Assembly: GCA_030265965.1 (NCBI GenBank)
Contig: JAJDHA010000007.1
Location: forward strand, 1-46,630
Origin: Odoribacter sp. OttesenSCG-928-L07
Lineage (GTDB): Bacteria > Bacteroidota > Bacteroidia > Bacteroidales > BM520
DNA length: 46,630 bases
Direction of reading: 5' to 3'
Below are positions 25,356 to 35,418 of this stretch, piece by piece (positions within the stretch are counted from its first letter, which is position 1; every line of letters starts with the position of its first letter). The position numbers and the translations under genes were made by a program. The notes beneath the pieces are model-generated. The model was not told the origin of the DNA and made no database searches. It saw only the letters and a list, made by a program, of their open reading frames with translations.

Positions 25356-26264
25356 ATGGGTAAATTGTCGTTTGTCAATACTATAGAGAGTTTCGTTTCA
25401 TATTTAAAATACGAAAAAAGATCGTCTGAGCACACAATCGTAGCTTACGAAGGCGACATTAATGATTTCCGTATATATATAGGTGAATATTATGAAATAG
25501 ATCAAATAGATAAAGTATCGTATGATATGATGAGGTCGTGGATTGTTGACATGGTTGAATCAGGTATGGCAAAGACAAGCATTAACAGGAAAATTTCCTG
25601 TGTAAAATCCTTTTATAAATTTGCCTGCAAGAAAAAACTTATTACAATTAATCCGGCAATTGACATATTAAGTTTAAAAAAAGACAAGAATTTACCTGAA
25701 TTTATTTCTTTTAAAGAATTGGGACAGTTGATTAAAGAAGTTAATAGAGAAGATAATTTCGAGAGCTATAGAGATAAAATAGTAATATTGGTATTAGTAG
25801 GTACCGGAATCAGATGTTCGGAATTAGTTTCATTAAAGGTAAATGATGTTGATTTGGCTTCAAAGTCGATAAAAGTAATGGGCAAACGAAGCAAAGAAAG
25901 AATGTTACCATTGACAGACATGATTATCTCAGAGATAGAACAATATTATAGTTATAGAGAAGAAACTTTTGGCGAGATTATTAATGGAGATTATTTCATT
26001 TTATCCAATAAAGGCGATAAGCCATATTCCAAATTAATTTATAGAATAGTTAAGAAAGAGTTAAATTTAGTTACAACAAAGACAAAACGCAGTCCTCACA
26101 TATTAAGACATACTTTTGCGACGTTATTAATAAACAAAGGTGCAGATATAAATACCGTGAAAGAGTTGTTGGGGCATTCGTCATTAGCGGCCACACAGAT
26201 TTATACTCATAATAATATAGAGCAGATGAAAGAAGTATATAAGCATACTCATCCGAGGGCTTAG
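25356..26264 (+). CDS. xerC: Tyrosine recombinase XerC/XerD
   Basis: The 302-residue protein has an N-terminal SAM-like core-binding domain (about 6-95) and a C-terminal catalytic domain. All active-site residues are present: Arg153 in GTGIRCSEL, Lys177 in GKRSKERM, His248 and Arg251 in HILRHTFATLL, His274 in LGHSSLAATQ, and nucleophile Tyr283 in QIYTH. Length and the absence of nearby phage genes fit a chromosome-dimer-resolution recombinase acting at dif and not a phage integrase. Whether it is the XerC or XerD partner cannot be told; the location after rpsU is usual for this phylum. The start codon follows a U-tract directly, with no Shine-Dalgarno possible. ATG 25356 is supported by the family N-terminus. 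Confidence 0.94.
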   Translation: MGKLSFVNTIESFVSYLKYEKRSSEHTIVAYEGDINDFRIYIGEYYEIDQIDKVSYDMMRSWIVDMVESGMAKTSINRKISCVKSFYKFACKKKLITINPAIDILSLKKDKNLPEFISFKELGQLIKEVNREDNFESYRDKIVILVLVGTGIRCSELVSLKVNDVDLASKSIKVMGKRSKERMLPLTDMIISEIEQYYSYREETFGEIINGDYFILSNKGDKPYSKLIYRIVKKELNLVTTKTKRSPHILRHTFATLLINKGADINTVKELLGHSSLAATQIYTHNNIEQMKEVYKHTHPRA

Positions 26265-26304
26265 TATATTAAATAAAATTAAGTATAACCAAAAAATTAA
26301 AATT

Positions 26305-26607
26305 ATGATTACGATTAACATTAATGCAGTAGGGTTTAAAGCAGATGCAAAATTAGAAGATTTTATTGAGAAGAAAGTTTCGAAATTGACCAATTTATAT
26401 GATCGCGTCTTAGGAGTTGAAGTAATTTTAAAGTTGGATGCTAAAGAAAAAGTTGAAAATAAGATTTCGGAGATAAGATTTTTAGTCCCCGGTGAAGATA
26501 TTTTTGCAAAAAAACAATGCAATTCCTTTGAAGAATCCATTGACGAGAATTTGGAAGCCATTAGGAAACAGCTAATTAAGCACAAGCAAAAAGTTATTGG
26601 AAAATAA
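26305..26607 (+). CDS. hpf: Ribosome hibernation-promoting factor (short HPF/YfiA)
   Basis: The 100-residue protein is a single S30AE domain: MITININAVGFKADAKLEDFIEKKVSKL, a beta-alpha fold with VILKLDAKE and the conserved IRFLVPGEDIFAKK segment. It lacks the C-terminal dimerisation domain of long HPF. Short forms bind the decoding centre and inactivate ribosomes in stationary phase. It follows xerC by 40 bases, as elsewhere in the phylum, and is the last gene before the tRNA cluster, which has its own promoter box. Confidence 0.93.
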   Translation: MITININAVGFKADAKLEDFIEKKVSKLTNLYDRVLGVEVILKLDAKEKVENKISEIRFLVPGEDIFAKKQCNSFEESIDENLEAIRKQLIKHKQKVIGK

Positions 26608-26654
26608 ATATTAATTTTTTTCCAAAAAAAGCGTACAATTTCCAAAAAATAATA

Positions 26655-26662
26655 TATCTTTG
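26655..26662 (+). promoter_or_regulatory. -7 promoter box for the tRNA-tuf operon
   Basis: TATCTTTG matches TAnnTTTG, followed by GCAG as at rpsU, 57 bases before tRNA-Thr(TGT). It probably drives the tRNA cluster and, by readthrough, tuf and beyond. Confidence 0.65.
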
Positions 26663-26718
26663 CAGTCCTTTTTGAAAGAAAAAAGGCGCTGTATAGAAAA
26701 TACTGTGTTTGACATGAT

Positions 26719-26794
26719 GCCGATGTAGCTCAGTTGGTAGAGCAGCTGATTTGTAATCAGCCGGTCGGCGGTTCGAGTCCGTCCATCGGCTCCA
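26719..26794 (+). tRNA. tRNA-Thr(TGT)
   Basis: Acceptor stem GCCGATG/CATCGGC, anticodon stem GCTGA/TCAGC with loop TTTGTAA (anticodon TGT at 26752-26754), T-loop TTCGAGT. The 3' CCA is encoded (26792-26794), unlike the other tRNAs here. Confidence 0.96.
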
Positions 26795-26806
26795 ATGAGC
26801 AAACCC

Positions 26807-26888
26807 GGGAGGATACCAGAGCGGTCAAATGGGGCAGACTGTAAATCTGTTGGCGAAGCCTACGGTGGTTCGAATCCACCTCCTCCCA
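26807..26888 (+). tRNA. tRNA-Tyr(GTA)
   Basis: A class II tRNA with a long variable arm, 82 bases. Acceptor GGGAGGA/TCCTCCC, anticodon loop CTGTAAA (GTA at 26841-26843), T-arm GGTGG/CCACC, discriminator A. CCA is not encoded. Confidence 0.96.
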
Positions 26889-26889
26889 C

Positions 26890-26921
26890 AAAAAAGAATG
26901 ACGAGTTCATTCTTTTTTTTT
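26890..26921 (+). terminator. Terminator-like hairpin inside the tRNA cluster
   Basis: Stem AAAAAGAATGA (26891-26901) pairs with TCATTCTTTTT (26907-26917) around CGAGT and ends in a run of nine T. It lies between tRNA-Tyr and tRNA-Gly. No TAnnTTTG box follows it, so downstream genes need readthrough or an unrecognised promoter. Confidence 0.8.
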
Positions 26922-26934
26922 GACAGTGATAATA

Positions 26935-27007
26935 GCGGGAGTAGCTCATCTGGTAGAGCGACAGCCTTCCAAGCTGTAGGTAGCGAGTTCGATCCTCGTC
27001 TCCCGCT
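26935..27007 (+). tRNA. tRNA-Gly(TCC)
   Basis: 73 bases. Acceptor GCGGGAG/CTCCCGC, anticodon stem ACAGC/GCTGT with loop CTTCCAA (TCC at 26968-26970), T-loop TTCGATC. Discriminator T; CCA not encoded. Confidence 0.96.
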
Positions 27008-27012
27008 CAAAA

Positions 27013-27084
<72 letters not shown>

Positions 27085-27143
27085 CGTTAAAGATTAAATT
27101 TTAAAATAAATATAAATATCCACAAAACTTAAATATTAATAAA

Positions 27144-28331
27144 ATGGCAAAAGAATCATTTGTTCGTACTAAACCACACGTTAATATTGGTACGATTGGT
27201 CACGTTGACCACGGTAAAACGACATTAACAGCAGCTATTACCCAAACCTTATCTGAAGGTGGTTTGGCTGAATTTAAATCATTTGATACTATCGATTCAG
27301 CTCCTGAAGAAAAAGAGAGAGGTATTACTATTAATACTTCACACGTTGAGTATCAAACAGCAAATAGACATTACGCACACGTTGACTGTCCTGGTCACGC
27401 CGACTACGTTAAAAACATGGTAACCGGTGCTGCTCAAATGGACGGTGCAATCTTAGTTGTGGCAGCAACCGACGGTCCGATGCCACAAACTCGTGAACAC
27501 ATCCTTTTGGCTCGCCAAGTTGGTGTACCAAAAATAGTTGTTTTCATGAACAAAGTTGACTTAGTTGATGACGAGGAATTATTAGAATTAGTTGAAATGG
27601 AAATTAGAGACCTTTTGAGTTTCTATGGTTTCGACGGTGATGCTACTCCAGTTATTCAAGGTTCTGCCTTAGGTGGTTTGAACAAAGAAGCTGCTTGGGT
27701 TGAAAAAATTCACGAATTATTAGAAGCTTGTGACACATGGATTCCATTGCCTCCAAGAGATGTTGATAAACCATTCTTAATGCCGGTTGAAGACGTATTC
27801 TCTATTACAGGTCGTGGTACTGTTGCTACAGGTAGAATTGAGTCTGGTGTTATTAAAACAGGTGAAGCTGTTGATATCATTGGTCTTGGTGCAGAAAAAT
27901 TAAAATCTGTTGTTACCGGAGTTGAAATGTTCCGTAAGATATTAGATCGCGGTGAAGCTGGTGATAATGCAGGTTTATTATTAAGAGGTATTGATAAAGA
28001 TGAAATCCGTCGTGGTATGGTTATCGCAGCTCCGGGTTCAATCAAACCTCATAAGAGATTCAAAGGACAAGTTTATATTCTTAAGAAAGAAGAAGGTGGA
28101 CGTCACACTCCATTCCATAATAAATATCGTCCTCAATTCTATTTCAGAACAACTGACGTAACCGGTGAAATCACACTTCCTGAAGGAGTTGAGATGGTTA
28201 TGCCTGGTGATAACCTCACTATAGATGTAGAATTGATCAGTGAAATCGCTTTGAACATGAACTTACGTTTTGCTATCCGTGAAGGTGGTAGAACAGTAGG
28301 TGCAGGTCAGGTTACTGAAATTTTAGATTAA
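27144..28331 (+). CDS. tuf: Elongation factor Tu
   Basis: The 395-residue GTPase carries aminoacyl-tRNA to the ribosome. The GTP-binding motifs are intact: GHVDHGKTT (G1), [11 protein letters not shown] (switch I, G2), [12 protein letters not shown] (G3) and NKVD (G4). Domains 2 and 3 follow ([39 protein letters not shown]). The protein ends [17 protein letters not shown], with no truncation. It lies 59 bases after tRNA-Thr(GGT) and is probably transcribed with the tRNAs, the classical tRNA-tufB arrangement. A stem-loop after the gene separates it from tRNA-Trp. Confidence 0.99.
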   Translation: MAKESFVRTKPHVNIGTIGHVDHGKTTLTAAITQTLSEGGLAEFKSFDTIDSAPEEKERGITINTSHVEYQTANRHYAHVDCPGHADYVKNMVTGAAQMDGAILVVAATDGPMPQTREHILLARQVGVPKIVVFMNKVDLVDDEELLELVEMEIRDLLSFYGFDGDATPVIQGSALGGLNKEAAWVEKIHELLEACDTWIPLPPRDVDKPFLMPVEDVFSITGRGTVATGRIESGVIKTGEAVDIIGLGAEKLKSVVTGVEMFRKILDRGEAGDNAGLLLRGIDKDEIRRGMVIAAPGSIKPHKRFKGQVYILKKEEGGRHTPFHNKYRPQFYFRTTDVTGEITLPEGVEMVMPGDNLTIDVELISEIALNMNLRFAIREGGRTVGAGQVTEILD

Positions 28332-28360
28332 TAATCTATATAAATTAAGTATTGTGGTCG

Positions 28361-28391
28361 AAAGATATTCCGATAAACTCGGAATATCTTT
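28361..28391 (+). terminator. Stem-loop after tuf
   Basis: A 13-bp perfect stem AAAGATATTCCGA/TCGGAATATCTTT has a TAAAC loop and a short T-rich end. Outer ATTGT/ACAAT could extend it. It is either a partial terminator of tuf or a processing signal before tRNA-Trp, 22 bases downstream. Confidence 0.6.
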
Positions 28392-28413
28392 ATTCTACAA
28401 TATTTTATGGTAA

Positions 28414-28486
28414 ACGGGTGTAGCTCAATTGGTAGAGTAGTGGTCTCCAAAACCATTGGTTGTGAGTTCGAGTCTTACCACCCGTG
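28414..28486 (+). tRNA. tRNA-Trp(CCA)
   Basis: 73 bases. Acceptor ACGGGTG/CACCCGT, anticodon loop CTCCAAA (CCA at 28447-28449), T-loop TTCGAGT, discriminator G as expected for Trp. The 3' CCA end is not encoded. It is 17 bases from the secE start. Confidence 0.96.
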
Positions 28487-28503
28487 CTAAAATCAAACAT
28501 AAA

Positions 28504-28707
28504 ATGGCAAAGAAAAAAAATAAAGTGGTTAATTATATTGTCGAGTGCTACGATGAATTAAAAAATAAGACATCATGGCCTACTTGGCAAGAATTGCAAA
28601 ACAGTGCAATAGTTGTTTCCATTGCTTCCCTGATTATTGCCTTGGCAGTTTTCTTGATGGATATTTCTTTTGAGAATTTATTGAAACTGTTTTATAACTT
28701 AGTTTAA
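28504..28707 (+). CDS. secE: Preprotein translocase subunit SecE
   Basis: The 67-residue protein has the single-helix SecE form: a basic start MAKKKNKVVNYIVECYDELK, the conserved amphipathic NKTSWPTWQEL, then one membrane helix (about 38-57). It stabilises the SecYEG protein-conducting channel. The frame is open upstream through tRNA-Trp, so ATG 28504 after the tRNA is taken as the start. The tRNA-Trp-secE-nusG order is the usual one. Confidence 0.95.
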   Translation: MAKKKNKVVNYIVECYDELKNKTSWPTWQELQNSAIVVSIASLIIALAVFLMDISFENLLKLFYNLV

Positions 28708-28716
28708 TCTTTTGAT

Positions 28717-29262
28717 ATGAATGACCCTGTAAAAAATTGGTACGTTGTTAGGGCTATCAGTGGAAAAGAGAAAAAGGTAAAACAATATTTGGATAGCGAT
28801 TTAGCTCGCCGTGACGATTTACGCGAACATATTACTCAAGTACTTATTCCAACGGAAAAGGTATATCAAGTAAGGAACGGCAAAAAAATCATTAAAGAGA
28901 GAAATTACTTTCCCGGATATGTTTTAATTGAAGCTTATCTCGATTCTAAAGTCATCGGTTATATCCAAAATATTCCCGATGTAATGGGTTTTTTAGGAAC
29001 AAAAGATTTACCGCAACCACTTCGTCCTGCCGAAGTAAACAGATTATTAGGTAAAGTCGATGAGCTCTCTGAGCAAGGCGAGGATATCAATATTCCATTT
29101 ATTGTAGGTGAGACGGTAACTGTCACAGATGGTCCTTTTAACAGCTTCAGCGGAGTTATTGAGGAAATTAATGAAGAGAAGAAGAAGCTGAAAGTTATGG
29201 TGAAAATCTTTGGCAGAAAAACACCGTTGGAATTAGGATTTATGCAAGTATCTAAAGAATAG
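28717..29262 (+). CDS. nusG: Transcription termination/antitermination factor NusG
   Basis: The 181-residue protein has an N-terminal NGN domain ([39 protein letters not shown]) and a C-terminal KOW domain ([19 protein letters not shown]). NusG binds the RNA polymerase clamp and links it to Rho or to ribosomal protein S10. It is 9 bases after secE. In the phylum a second, specialised NusG-like family (UpxY) occurs with capsule loci, but the position between secE and rplK marks this one as the housekeeping copy. Confidence 0.97.
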   Translation: MNDPVKNWYVVRAISGKEKKVKQYLDSDLARRDDLREHITQVLIPTEKVYQVRNGKKIIKERNYFPGYVLIEAYLDSKVIGYIQNIPDVMGFLGTKDLPQPLRPAEVNRLLGKVDELSEQGEDINIPFIVGETVTVTDGPFNSFSGVIEEINEEKKKLKVMVKIFGRKTPLELGFMQVSKE

Positions 29263-29327
29263 TGAGCCTTTAGATTGAGTTTAAATTTTTTTCCGACAAA
29301 AAATTAATTAAATAAAAATTATTTAAA

Positions 29328-29771
29328 ATGGCAAAAGAAATTAGTGGCTATATTAAATTACAGATCAAAGGAGGTGCTGCAAATCCATCACCACCAATTG
29401 GACCTGCTTTAGGTGCTAGAGGTGTTAATATTATGGAGTTTTGCAAGCAGTTCAACGGTAGAACACAAGATAAAGCCGGTAAGGTTTTACCTGTAATTAT
29501 CACCGTTTTTAAAGACAAGTCCTTTTCTTTTATAGTTAAAACTCCACCGGTAGCCGTTCAATTGATGGAAGTTGCAAAGATTAAAAAAGGTTCTCCAGAG
29601 CCCAACAGAAAAAAAGTTGGTAGTGTTACTTGGGACCAAGTTAAAGAAATTGCAACCGACAAAATGCAAGACATGAACTCGTTCACTGTCGAATCAAGCA
29701 TGAGTATGGTAGCCGGCACAGCTCGTAGTATGGGCGTAACAATAAAAGGAGATAACCCATTTGCCAAATAA
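29328..29771 (+). CDS. rplK: 50S ribosomal protein L11
   Basis: The 147-residue protein has the L11 N-terminal domain ([36 protein letters not shown]) and the C-terminal rRNA-binding domain ending in [14 protein letters not shown]. It binds the GTPase-associated centre of 23S rRNA, the thiostrepton site. It heads the ribosomal-protein part of the operon, 65 bases after nusG. Confidence 0.98.
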   Translation: MAKEISGYIKLQIKGGAANPSPPIGPALGARGVNIMEFCKQFNGRTQDKAGKVLPVIITVFKDKSFSFIVKTPPVAVQLMEVAKIKKGSPEPNRKKVGSVTWDQVKEIATDKMQDMNSFTVESSMSMVAGTARSMGVTIKGDNPFAK

Positions 29772-29800
29772 TAAAGTCGAATTTTTAAAAAACAACAAGA

Positions 29801-30496
29801 ATGGCTAAATTATCAAAGAAACAGCAAGAAGCTCTTTCGAAATTTGATCAACAAAAGGCATATTCTTTAAGCGAAGCTTTTGACGTAGTAAAAAATATTA
29901 CTTATACAAAATTTGATGCTTCTGTTGACGTTGATGTTAGATTGGGAGTTGACCCTCGTAAAGCTAACCAAATGGTAAGAGGTTCTGTTACATTACCTCA
30001 CGGAACAGGAAAAACAAAAAGAGTATTAGTATTATGTACTCCGGATAAAGAGGATGAAGCAAAAGCAGCAGGCGCCGATTTCGTCGGTCTTGATGAATAC
30101 ATCCAAAAGATTAAAGAAGGATGGACAGATGTTGATGTAATAATTACCATGCCAAGTGTGATGCCTAAAATTGGTCCATTAGGCCGTATATTAGGTCCAC
30201 GCGGATTGATGCCGAACCCAAAAACAGGTACGGTAACAATGGAAGTAGGCAAGGCAGTAGATGAAGTTAAGGCCGGTAAAATCGACTTTAAAGTTGACAA
30301 ATACGGTATTATTCATGCAGCAATCGGTAAAGTATCTTTCGATAGAGAAAAACTTGTTGAGAATGCACGCGAGGTTTTGACCACAATTATTAAATTAAAA
30401 CCTACAGCAGCAAAAGGAACATATATGAAAAGCGTTTATGTTTCCAGTACAATGAGTCCCGGTGTTAAAATAGATGTAAAAAGTATAACATTGTAA
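29801..30496 (+). CDS. rplA: 50S ribosomal protein L1
   Basis: This 231-residue L1 has two-domain motifs: [67 protein letters not shown] and the end [14 protein letters not shown]. It forms the L1 stalk that moves the E-site tRNA. In E. coli L1 represses its own rplK-rplA mRNA; whether it does so here was not traced. It starts 29 bases after rplK. Confidence 0.98.
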   Translation: MAKLSKKQQEALSKFDQQKAYSLSEAFDVVKNITYTKFDASVDVDVRLGVDPRKANQMVRGSVTLPHGTGKTKRVLVLCTPDKEDEAKAAGADFVGLDEYIQKIKEGWTDVDVIITMPSVMPKIGPLGRILGPRGLMPNPKTGTVTMEVGKAVDEVKAGKIDFKVDKYGIIHAAIGKVSFDREKLVENAREVLTTIIKLKPTAAKGTYMKSVYVSSTMSPGVKIDVKSITL

Positions 30497-30508
30497 TTTT
30501 AGTGAGAA

Positions 30509-31030
30509 ATGAGAAAAGAAGACAAAAGTAATTTTATCGCGGAACTCACCGAAATGCTTAAAGCTAACAGTGTTATCTATTTAGCAGATATCGGTGAACT
30601 TAATGCAACAAATACAAGCAATTTACGTCGTTTGTGTTTCCAAAAAGAAGTACAATTAATGGTTGTTAAAAATGCTTTATTAAGAAAAGCAATGGAACAA
30701 TCAGGAATTGATTTCGGTGAATTACCGTTAGTTCTTAAAGGTCATACAGCACTTATGTTTGCAAGTACAGGTAATCTTCCGGCAAAACTTATCCTTGAAG
30801 TAAGAAAAACTTTAGAGAAACCAATTCTAAAAGGTGCTTATGTAGGAGAAAGTATTTACGTTGGTGATAATTATCTTAAAGCATTAAGTGAAATTAAATC
30901 TAAAGATGAACTTATCGGGGATATCATATTCTTACTTCAATCACCTGCAAGAAATGTTATTTCAGCATTGCAATCAGGTGGTCACAAGATTAGTGGAATC
31001 CTTGAAACTCTTTCCAATAAAACGGAATAA
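30509..31030 (+). CDS. rplJ: 50S ribosomal protein L10
   Basis: The 173-residue protein is the stalk-base protein that carries L7/L12 dimers. It has the N-terminal rRNA-binding domain (MRKEDKSNFIAELTEML, SNLRRLCFQKEVQLMVVKNALLRKAM) and a C-terminal helix for L12 binding (RNVISALQSGGHKISGILET). It starts 12 bases after rplA. It forms the L8 complex with rplL, encoded directly downstream. Confidence 0.97.
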   Translation: MRKEDKSNFIAELTEMLKANSVIYLADIGELNATNTSNLRRLCFQKEVQLMVVKNALLRKAMEQSGIDFGELPLVLKGHTALMFASTGNLPAKLILEVRKTLEKPILKGAYVGESIYVGDNYLKALSEIKSKDELIGDIIFLLQSPARNVISALQSGGHKISGILETLSNKTE

Positions 31031-31079
31031 ATATTATATGATTAATTTAAAATTTTAAAACAACTAAAAAATAAATAAA

Positions 31080-31457
31080 ATGGCAGACTTAAAAGCATTT
31101 GCAGAACAGTTAGTAAACTTAACCGTAAAAGAGGTTAATGAACTTGCAGAGATTCTTAAAAATGAATACGGTATTGAACCTGCAGCAGCAGCGGCAGTTG
31201 TAGCAGCACCGGCAGCAGGCGAAGGTGCAGCAGCAGTTGAAGAAAAAACAGAATTTGATGTTATTCTTAAAAGCGCGGGCGATAAAAAACTTGACGTTGT
31301 TAAATTAGTAAAAGAACTTACTGGTTTAGGACTTAAAGAAGCTAAAGCTCTCGTTGACTCTGCTCCTACAGCAATAAAAGAAGGCGTGCCAAAAGATGAA
31401 GCTGAAAACTTAAGATCAGCTTTAACTGATGCGGGCGCCGAGATAGAAGTTAAATAA
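31080..31457 (+). CDS. rplL: 50S ribosomal protein L7/L12
   Basis: The 125-residue acidic protein has an N-terminal dimerisation domain ([19 protein letters not shown]) and a flexible Ala-rich hinge at about 35-52. The factor-binding C-terminal domain contains [20 protein letters not shown] and [14 protein letters not shown]. It recruits translational GTPases to the ribosome. A stem-loop between it and rpoB probably lowers polymerase expression relative to the ribosomal proteins. Confidence 0.98.
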   Translation: MADLKAFAEQLVNLTVKEVNELAEILKNEYGIEPAAAAAVVAAPAAGEGAAAVEEKTEFDVILKSAGDKKLDVVKLVKELTGLGLKEAKALVDSAPTAIKEGVPKDEAENLRSALTDAGAEIEVK

Positions 31458-31474
31458 ACTTCACATATCTACAT

Positions 31475-31521
31475 AAGAAATAGACGTTGCAACCGTATCA
31501 GGTATGCTATGTCTATTTCTT
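31475..31521 (+). terminator. Attenuator-like stem-loop between rplL and rpoB
   Basis: An 11-bp perfect stem AAGAAATAGAC (31475-31485) / GTCTATTTCTT (31511-31521) with a 25-base loop is followed by GTTTTATC. The T-run is interrupted, so partial termination fits. The same place carries an attenuator in E. coli rplJL-rpoBC; equivalence here is inferred from position only. Confidence 0.7.
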
Positions 31522-31582
31522 GTTTTATCTATTCGTTCTTTACTTCGATTTATATTTATATAAAACTTAATTCTACATAAAA

Positions 31583-34500
31583 TTGGATACCAAAAAATCA
31601 GCCAGAATTAATTTCGGTAAAACCAAAATTAAAGCCGAATATCCAGACTTCCTTGATATTCAGCTAAAATCTTTTCAGGACTTTTTTCAATTGAATTGCA
31701 ACCCTGAAAATAGACAAAACGAAGGACTTTACAAGGTTTTTGCAGAGAATTTCCCAATTAATGACGCTAGAAATAATTTCGTTTTAGAATTTATTGATTA
31801 TTTTGTTGACCCACCGAGATATTCCATAGAAGAATGTTTTGAACGCGGATTGACCTATAGCGTTCCCCTAAAAGCAAAATTAAAACTTTATTGCACAGAC
31901 CCCGAACACGAAGATTTCGAAACTTTTGTTCAAGACGTTTATTTGGGTATGATCCCTTATATGACTCCAAGAGGTACTTTCTGTATCAATGGAGCCGAAC
32001 GTATTGTCGTGTCTCAGCTGTATCGTTCACCAGGTGTTTTCTTCGGAACTCATAATCACGTTAACGGTACTCAACTTTATTCTGCAAGAATTATCCCGTT
32101 TAAAGGCTCTTGGATGGAGTTTACAACGGATATCAATAACGTTATGTATGCGTATATTGATAGAAAAAAGAAATTACCTGTGACTACTTTACTCAGAGCT
32201 ATAGGCTATGAGACAGATAAAGATATACTTGAAATTTTTGACCTCGCAGAAGATGTTAAAGTTTCTCGTGCCGGCCTAAAACGAGTTATAGGTAGAAAAT
32301 TAGCAGCTCGTGTTGTTAGACCATGGATTCAAGATTTCGTTGATGAAGACTCAGGTGAAGTCGTTTCTATTGAACGTACTGATGTTATCATCGAACGCGA
32401 AACAGTTCTCCAAAATGAACATATTGACCTTATTCTTGATGCAGGTGTTAAATCAATACTTCTGCATAAAGACCAACCAGACGCTATCGATTACTCAATA
32501 ATCTTTAATACTTTACAAAAAGATACAGCTAACTCCGAAAAAGAAGCTATTGAGTTTATATACAGACAATTACGTAATGCAGAGCCACCAGATGAGGAAA
32601 CTGCTCGTAGTGTTATCGAAAAACTTTTCTTCTCAGATAAAAGATATGACCTCGGTGAAGTAGGTAGATACAAAATTAACAAAAAGTTAAACTTAGATAT
32701 CCCTATCGAAACTCGAATTCTTACTAAAAAAGATATTACGTCTATTATCCAATACTTGATTGAACTTATCAATTCAAAGGCGGATGTTGATGATATCGAC
32801 CACTTGAGTAACCGTCGTATCAGAACTGTTGGAGAACAATTATACAATCAATTTGCAGTAGGTTTGTTGAGAATGACACGCACTATCAAAGAAAGAATGA
32901 ATGTCCGCGATAATGAAGTGTTTACTCCTTCTGAACTTATTAATGCAAAAACTTTATCTTCTGTGATTAATTCATTCTTTGGTACAAACCAATTGTCCCA
33001 ATTTATGGATCAAACTAATCCTCTTTCAGAATTAACTCACAAAAGAAGAATATCTGCTTTAGGACCTGGCGGTCTTACACGCGAACACGCAGGCTTCGAA
33101 GTACGTGACGTCCACTATACTCACTACGGCCGTTTGTGTACAATTGAAACCCCAGAAGGTCCAAATATCGGATTGATTTCTTCTCTTTGTGTTTATGCTC
33201 GTATCAATAGATTAGGATTTATTGAAACACCTTATCTCCCGGTTGTTGATGGTAGAGTTTGCTTGGAAGAACCAATCAAATATATGAGCGTTGAAGAAGA
33301 AGAAGAAAAAATAATTGCTCAAGCACAAACAGAAATCGATGAACACGGAAATATTACTGAAACGAAAATAAAAGCACGTCATCAGGCAGATTATCCGATT
33401 GTTACAAAAGATCAAGTAGATTTAATTGATGTTGCTCCAAATCAGATAGCATCTATTGCAGCTTCATTAATTCCTTTCCTTGAACATGATGATGCGAACC
33501 GTGCGTTGATGGGATCAAACATGATGCGTCAAGCAGTTCCTCTCTTAAACCCTGAAGCACCAATCGTTGGTACAGGTATAGAAAAATCTGTTGCTAATGA
33601 CTCAAGAGTTCTTATCACTGCTGAAGGTGAAGGAACAGTTACTTTTGTCGATGCAAAATCTATAACAGTTGAATATGTTCGTAACGAAATTGATAATCTT
33701 ATCAATTTTGACAGTCCGATAAAAACATATTATCTTACTAAATTTCAACGTACTAATCAAAGTACCTCAATTAACTTACGTCCGATTGTAAATAAAGGCG
33801 ATAAAGTTGTTAAAGGACAAGCTTTGTGTGAAGGCTACGGTACAGAACAAGGTGAGTTGGCTCTCGGTAGAAATCTTAAAGTTGCATTTATGCCTTGGAA
33901 AGGATACAACTTTGAGGATGCTATTGTTATTTCGGAAAGAGTTTTAAAAGAAGATATTTTTACTTCTGTACATATTGAAGAGTTTACCCTTGAAGTTAGA
34001 GATACCAAACGCGGTATTGAAGAACTTACAAATGATATTCCAAATGTTAGCGCCGAAGCAATTAAAGATCTTGATGAAAACGGCCTTATCAGAGTTGGCG
34101 CTGAAGTTGTTGAAGGCGATATCTTAATAGGTAAGATTACACCTAAAGGCGAAAGCGATCCTACTCCTGAAGAAAAACTGTTAAGAGCTATCTTCGGAGA
34201 CAAAGCAGGTGATGTTAAAGATGCTTCGCTTAAAGCACCTCCTTCAATGAAAGGTGTTGTTATCGATAAAAAATTGTTCTCAAAAGCTATCAAAAGTCGT
34301 AAGACCAGAACTAAAGAAAAAGAAATTATCGATACAATTGATGCTACCTTTAATAAAGAAGCAGCAGCATTACATAATGTAATGGTGGAAAAGATGTCTG
34401 TTATTATTAATGGTAAAACTTCACAAGGTATTTATAATCATTATAAAGAAGAAATTATTCCGAGAAAAACGAAATTCAATCTGAAGAATCTTTCTACAGT

Positions 34501-35389
34501 AGATTATACAAATGTCAATCCTAATAAGTGGACAAGCGATGAATCTAAAAATGAGCTTGTAAAACAATTGATTGATAATTATAATCAAAAGTATAAAGAA
34601 ATTCTCGGCAGATATAATCGTGAAAAATTTGTGGCATCAGTTGGTGATGAATTACCAAGTGACATTGTACAACTTGCAAAAGTTTACGTTGCAAAGAAAC
34701 GTAAATTAAGAGTAGGGGATAAAATGGCTGGTCGTCACGGTAATAAAGGTATTGTGTCGAGAATCGTAAGAGAAGAAGATATGCCTTTCTTAGAAGATGG
34801 AACGCCGGTAGATATAGTATTAAATCCACTCGGAGTACCATCTCGTATGAATTTAGGACAAATTTATGAAACAGTTCTTGGTTGGGCTGGCCATAAATTA
34901 GGAATGAAATTCGCCACACCTATTTTCGACGGAGCTTCTCTTGAAGAAGTTAATGCTTTAATGAAAGAAGCGAACTTACCTGAAAACGGCAAGGTATATT
35001 TATATGACGGCGGTACAGGTGAACGTTTTGACCAACCTGCTACTGTAGGTTATATCTATATGATTAAATTGCATCACATGGTTGATGATAAGATGCATGC
35101 ACGTTCTATTGGACCTTACTCGATGATTACACAACAACCTCTTGGTGGTAAAGCACAATTCGGAGGTCAACGTTTCGGAGAAATGGAGGTTTGGGCATTA
35201 GAAGCATTTGGTGCATCAAACATTCTTCAAGAAATTCTTACGGTTAAATCCGATGACGTACAAGGAAGAGCAAAAGCATACGAAGCTATAGTTAAAGGCG
35301 ATGTTATGCCTAAACCGGGATTACCCGAGTCTTTCAATGTACTTGTTCACGAGTTAAGATGTCTCGGATTAGATATTGCATTCGATTAA
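31583..35389 (+). CDS. rpoB: DNA-directed RNA polymerase subunit beta
   Basis: The 1268-residue beta subunit has the expected Bacteroidota length. The rifampicin-binding region reads [20 protein letters not shown] followed by [13 protein letters not shown], i.e. the residues usually changed in resistant mutants are the sensitive type. Also present are [26 protein letters not shown] and [13 protein letters not shown]. The start must be TTG 31583: an in-frame TAA lies at 31568-31570 and no ATG or GTG occurs between, while the protein begins with the family-like [20 protein letters not shown] region. rpoC follows after 29 bases. Confidence 0.98.
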   Translation: MDTKKSARINFGKTKIKAEYPDFLDIQLKSFQDFFQLNCNPENRQNEGLYKVFAENFPINDARNNFVLEFIDYFVDPPRYSIEECFERGLTYSVPLKAKLKLYCTDPEHEDFETFVQDVYLGMIPYMTPRGTFCINGAERIVVSQLYRSPGVFFGTHNHVNGTQLYSARIIPFKGSWMEFTTDINNVMYAYIDRKKKLPVTTLLRAIGYETDKDILEIFDLAEDVKVSRAGLKRVIGRKLAARVVRPWIQDFVDEDSGEVVSIERTDVIIERETVLQNEHIDLILDAGVKSILLHKDQPDAIDYSIIFNTLQKDTANSEKEAIEFIYRQLRNAEPPDEETARSVIEKLFFSDKRYDLGEVGRYKINKKLNLDIPIETRILTKKDITSIIQYLIELINSKADVDDIDHLSNRRIRTVGEQLYNQFAVGLLRMTRTIKERMNVRDNEVFTPSELINAKTLSSVINSFFGTNQLSQFMDQTNPLSELTHKRRISALGPGGLTREHAGFEVRDVHYTHYGRLCTIETPEGPNIGLISSLCVYARINRLGFIETPYLPVVDGRVCLEEPIKYMSVEEEEEKIIAQAQTEIDEHGNITETKIKARHQADYPIVTKDQVDLIDVAPNQIASIAASLIPFLEHDDANRALMGSNMMRQAVPLLNPEAPIVGTGIEKSVANDSRVLITAEGEGTVTFVDAKSITVEYVRNEIDNLINFDSPIKTYYLTKFQRTNQSTSINLRPIVNKGDKVVKGQALCEGYGTEQGELALGRNLKVAFMPWKGYNFEDAIVISERVLKEDIFTSVHIEEFTLEVRDTKRGIEELTNDIPNVSAEAIKDLDENGLIRVGAEVVEGDILIGKITPKGESDPTPEEKLLRAIFGDKAGDVKDASLKAPPSMKGVVIDKKLFSKAIKSRKTRTKEKEIIDTIDATFNKEAAALHNVMVEKMSVIINGKTSQGIYNHYKEEIIPRKTKFNLKNLSTVDYTNVNPNKWTSDESKNELVKQLIDNYNQKYKEILGRYNREKFVASVGDELPSDIVQLAKVYVAKKRKLRVGDKMAGRHGNKGIVSRIVREEDMPFLEDGTPVDIVLNPLGVPSRMNLGQIYETVLGWAGHKLGMKFATPIFDGASLEEVNALMKEANLPENGKVYLYDGGTGERFDQPATVGYIYMIKLHHMVDDKMHARSIGPYSMITQQPLGGKAQFGGQRFGEMEVWALEAFGASNILQEILTVKSDDVQGRAKAYEAIVKGDVMPKPGLPESFNVLVHELRCLGLDIAFD

Positions 35390-35418
35390 AAAATTGATCA
35401 CTTAAAACAACATTATTA

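Noticed and set aside
25356..26264. XerC-like gene as a phage or integron integrase
   Set aside because: It has housekeeping Xer length and motifs, lies in the usual rpsU-xerC-hpf order, and no phage genes, attC sites or att repeats were seen.
28456..28503. SecE extension into tRNA-Trp
   Set aside because: The extra codons are tRNA sequence; ATG 28504 gives a standard SecE.
32990..33080. Rifampicin-resistance substitutions in rpoB
   Set aside because: The region has the residues typical of sensitive enzymes ([16 protein letters not shown]).
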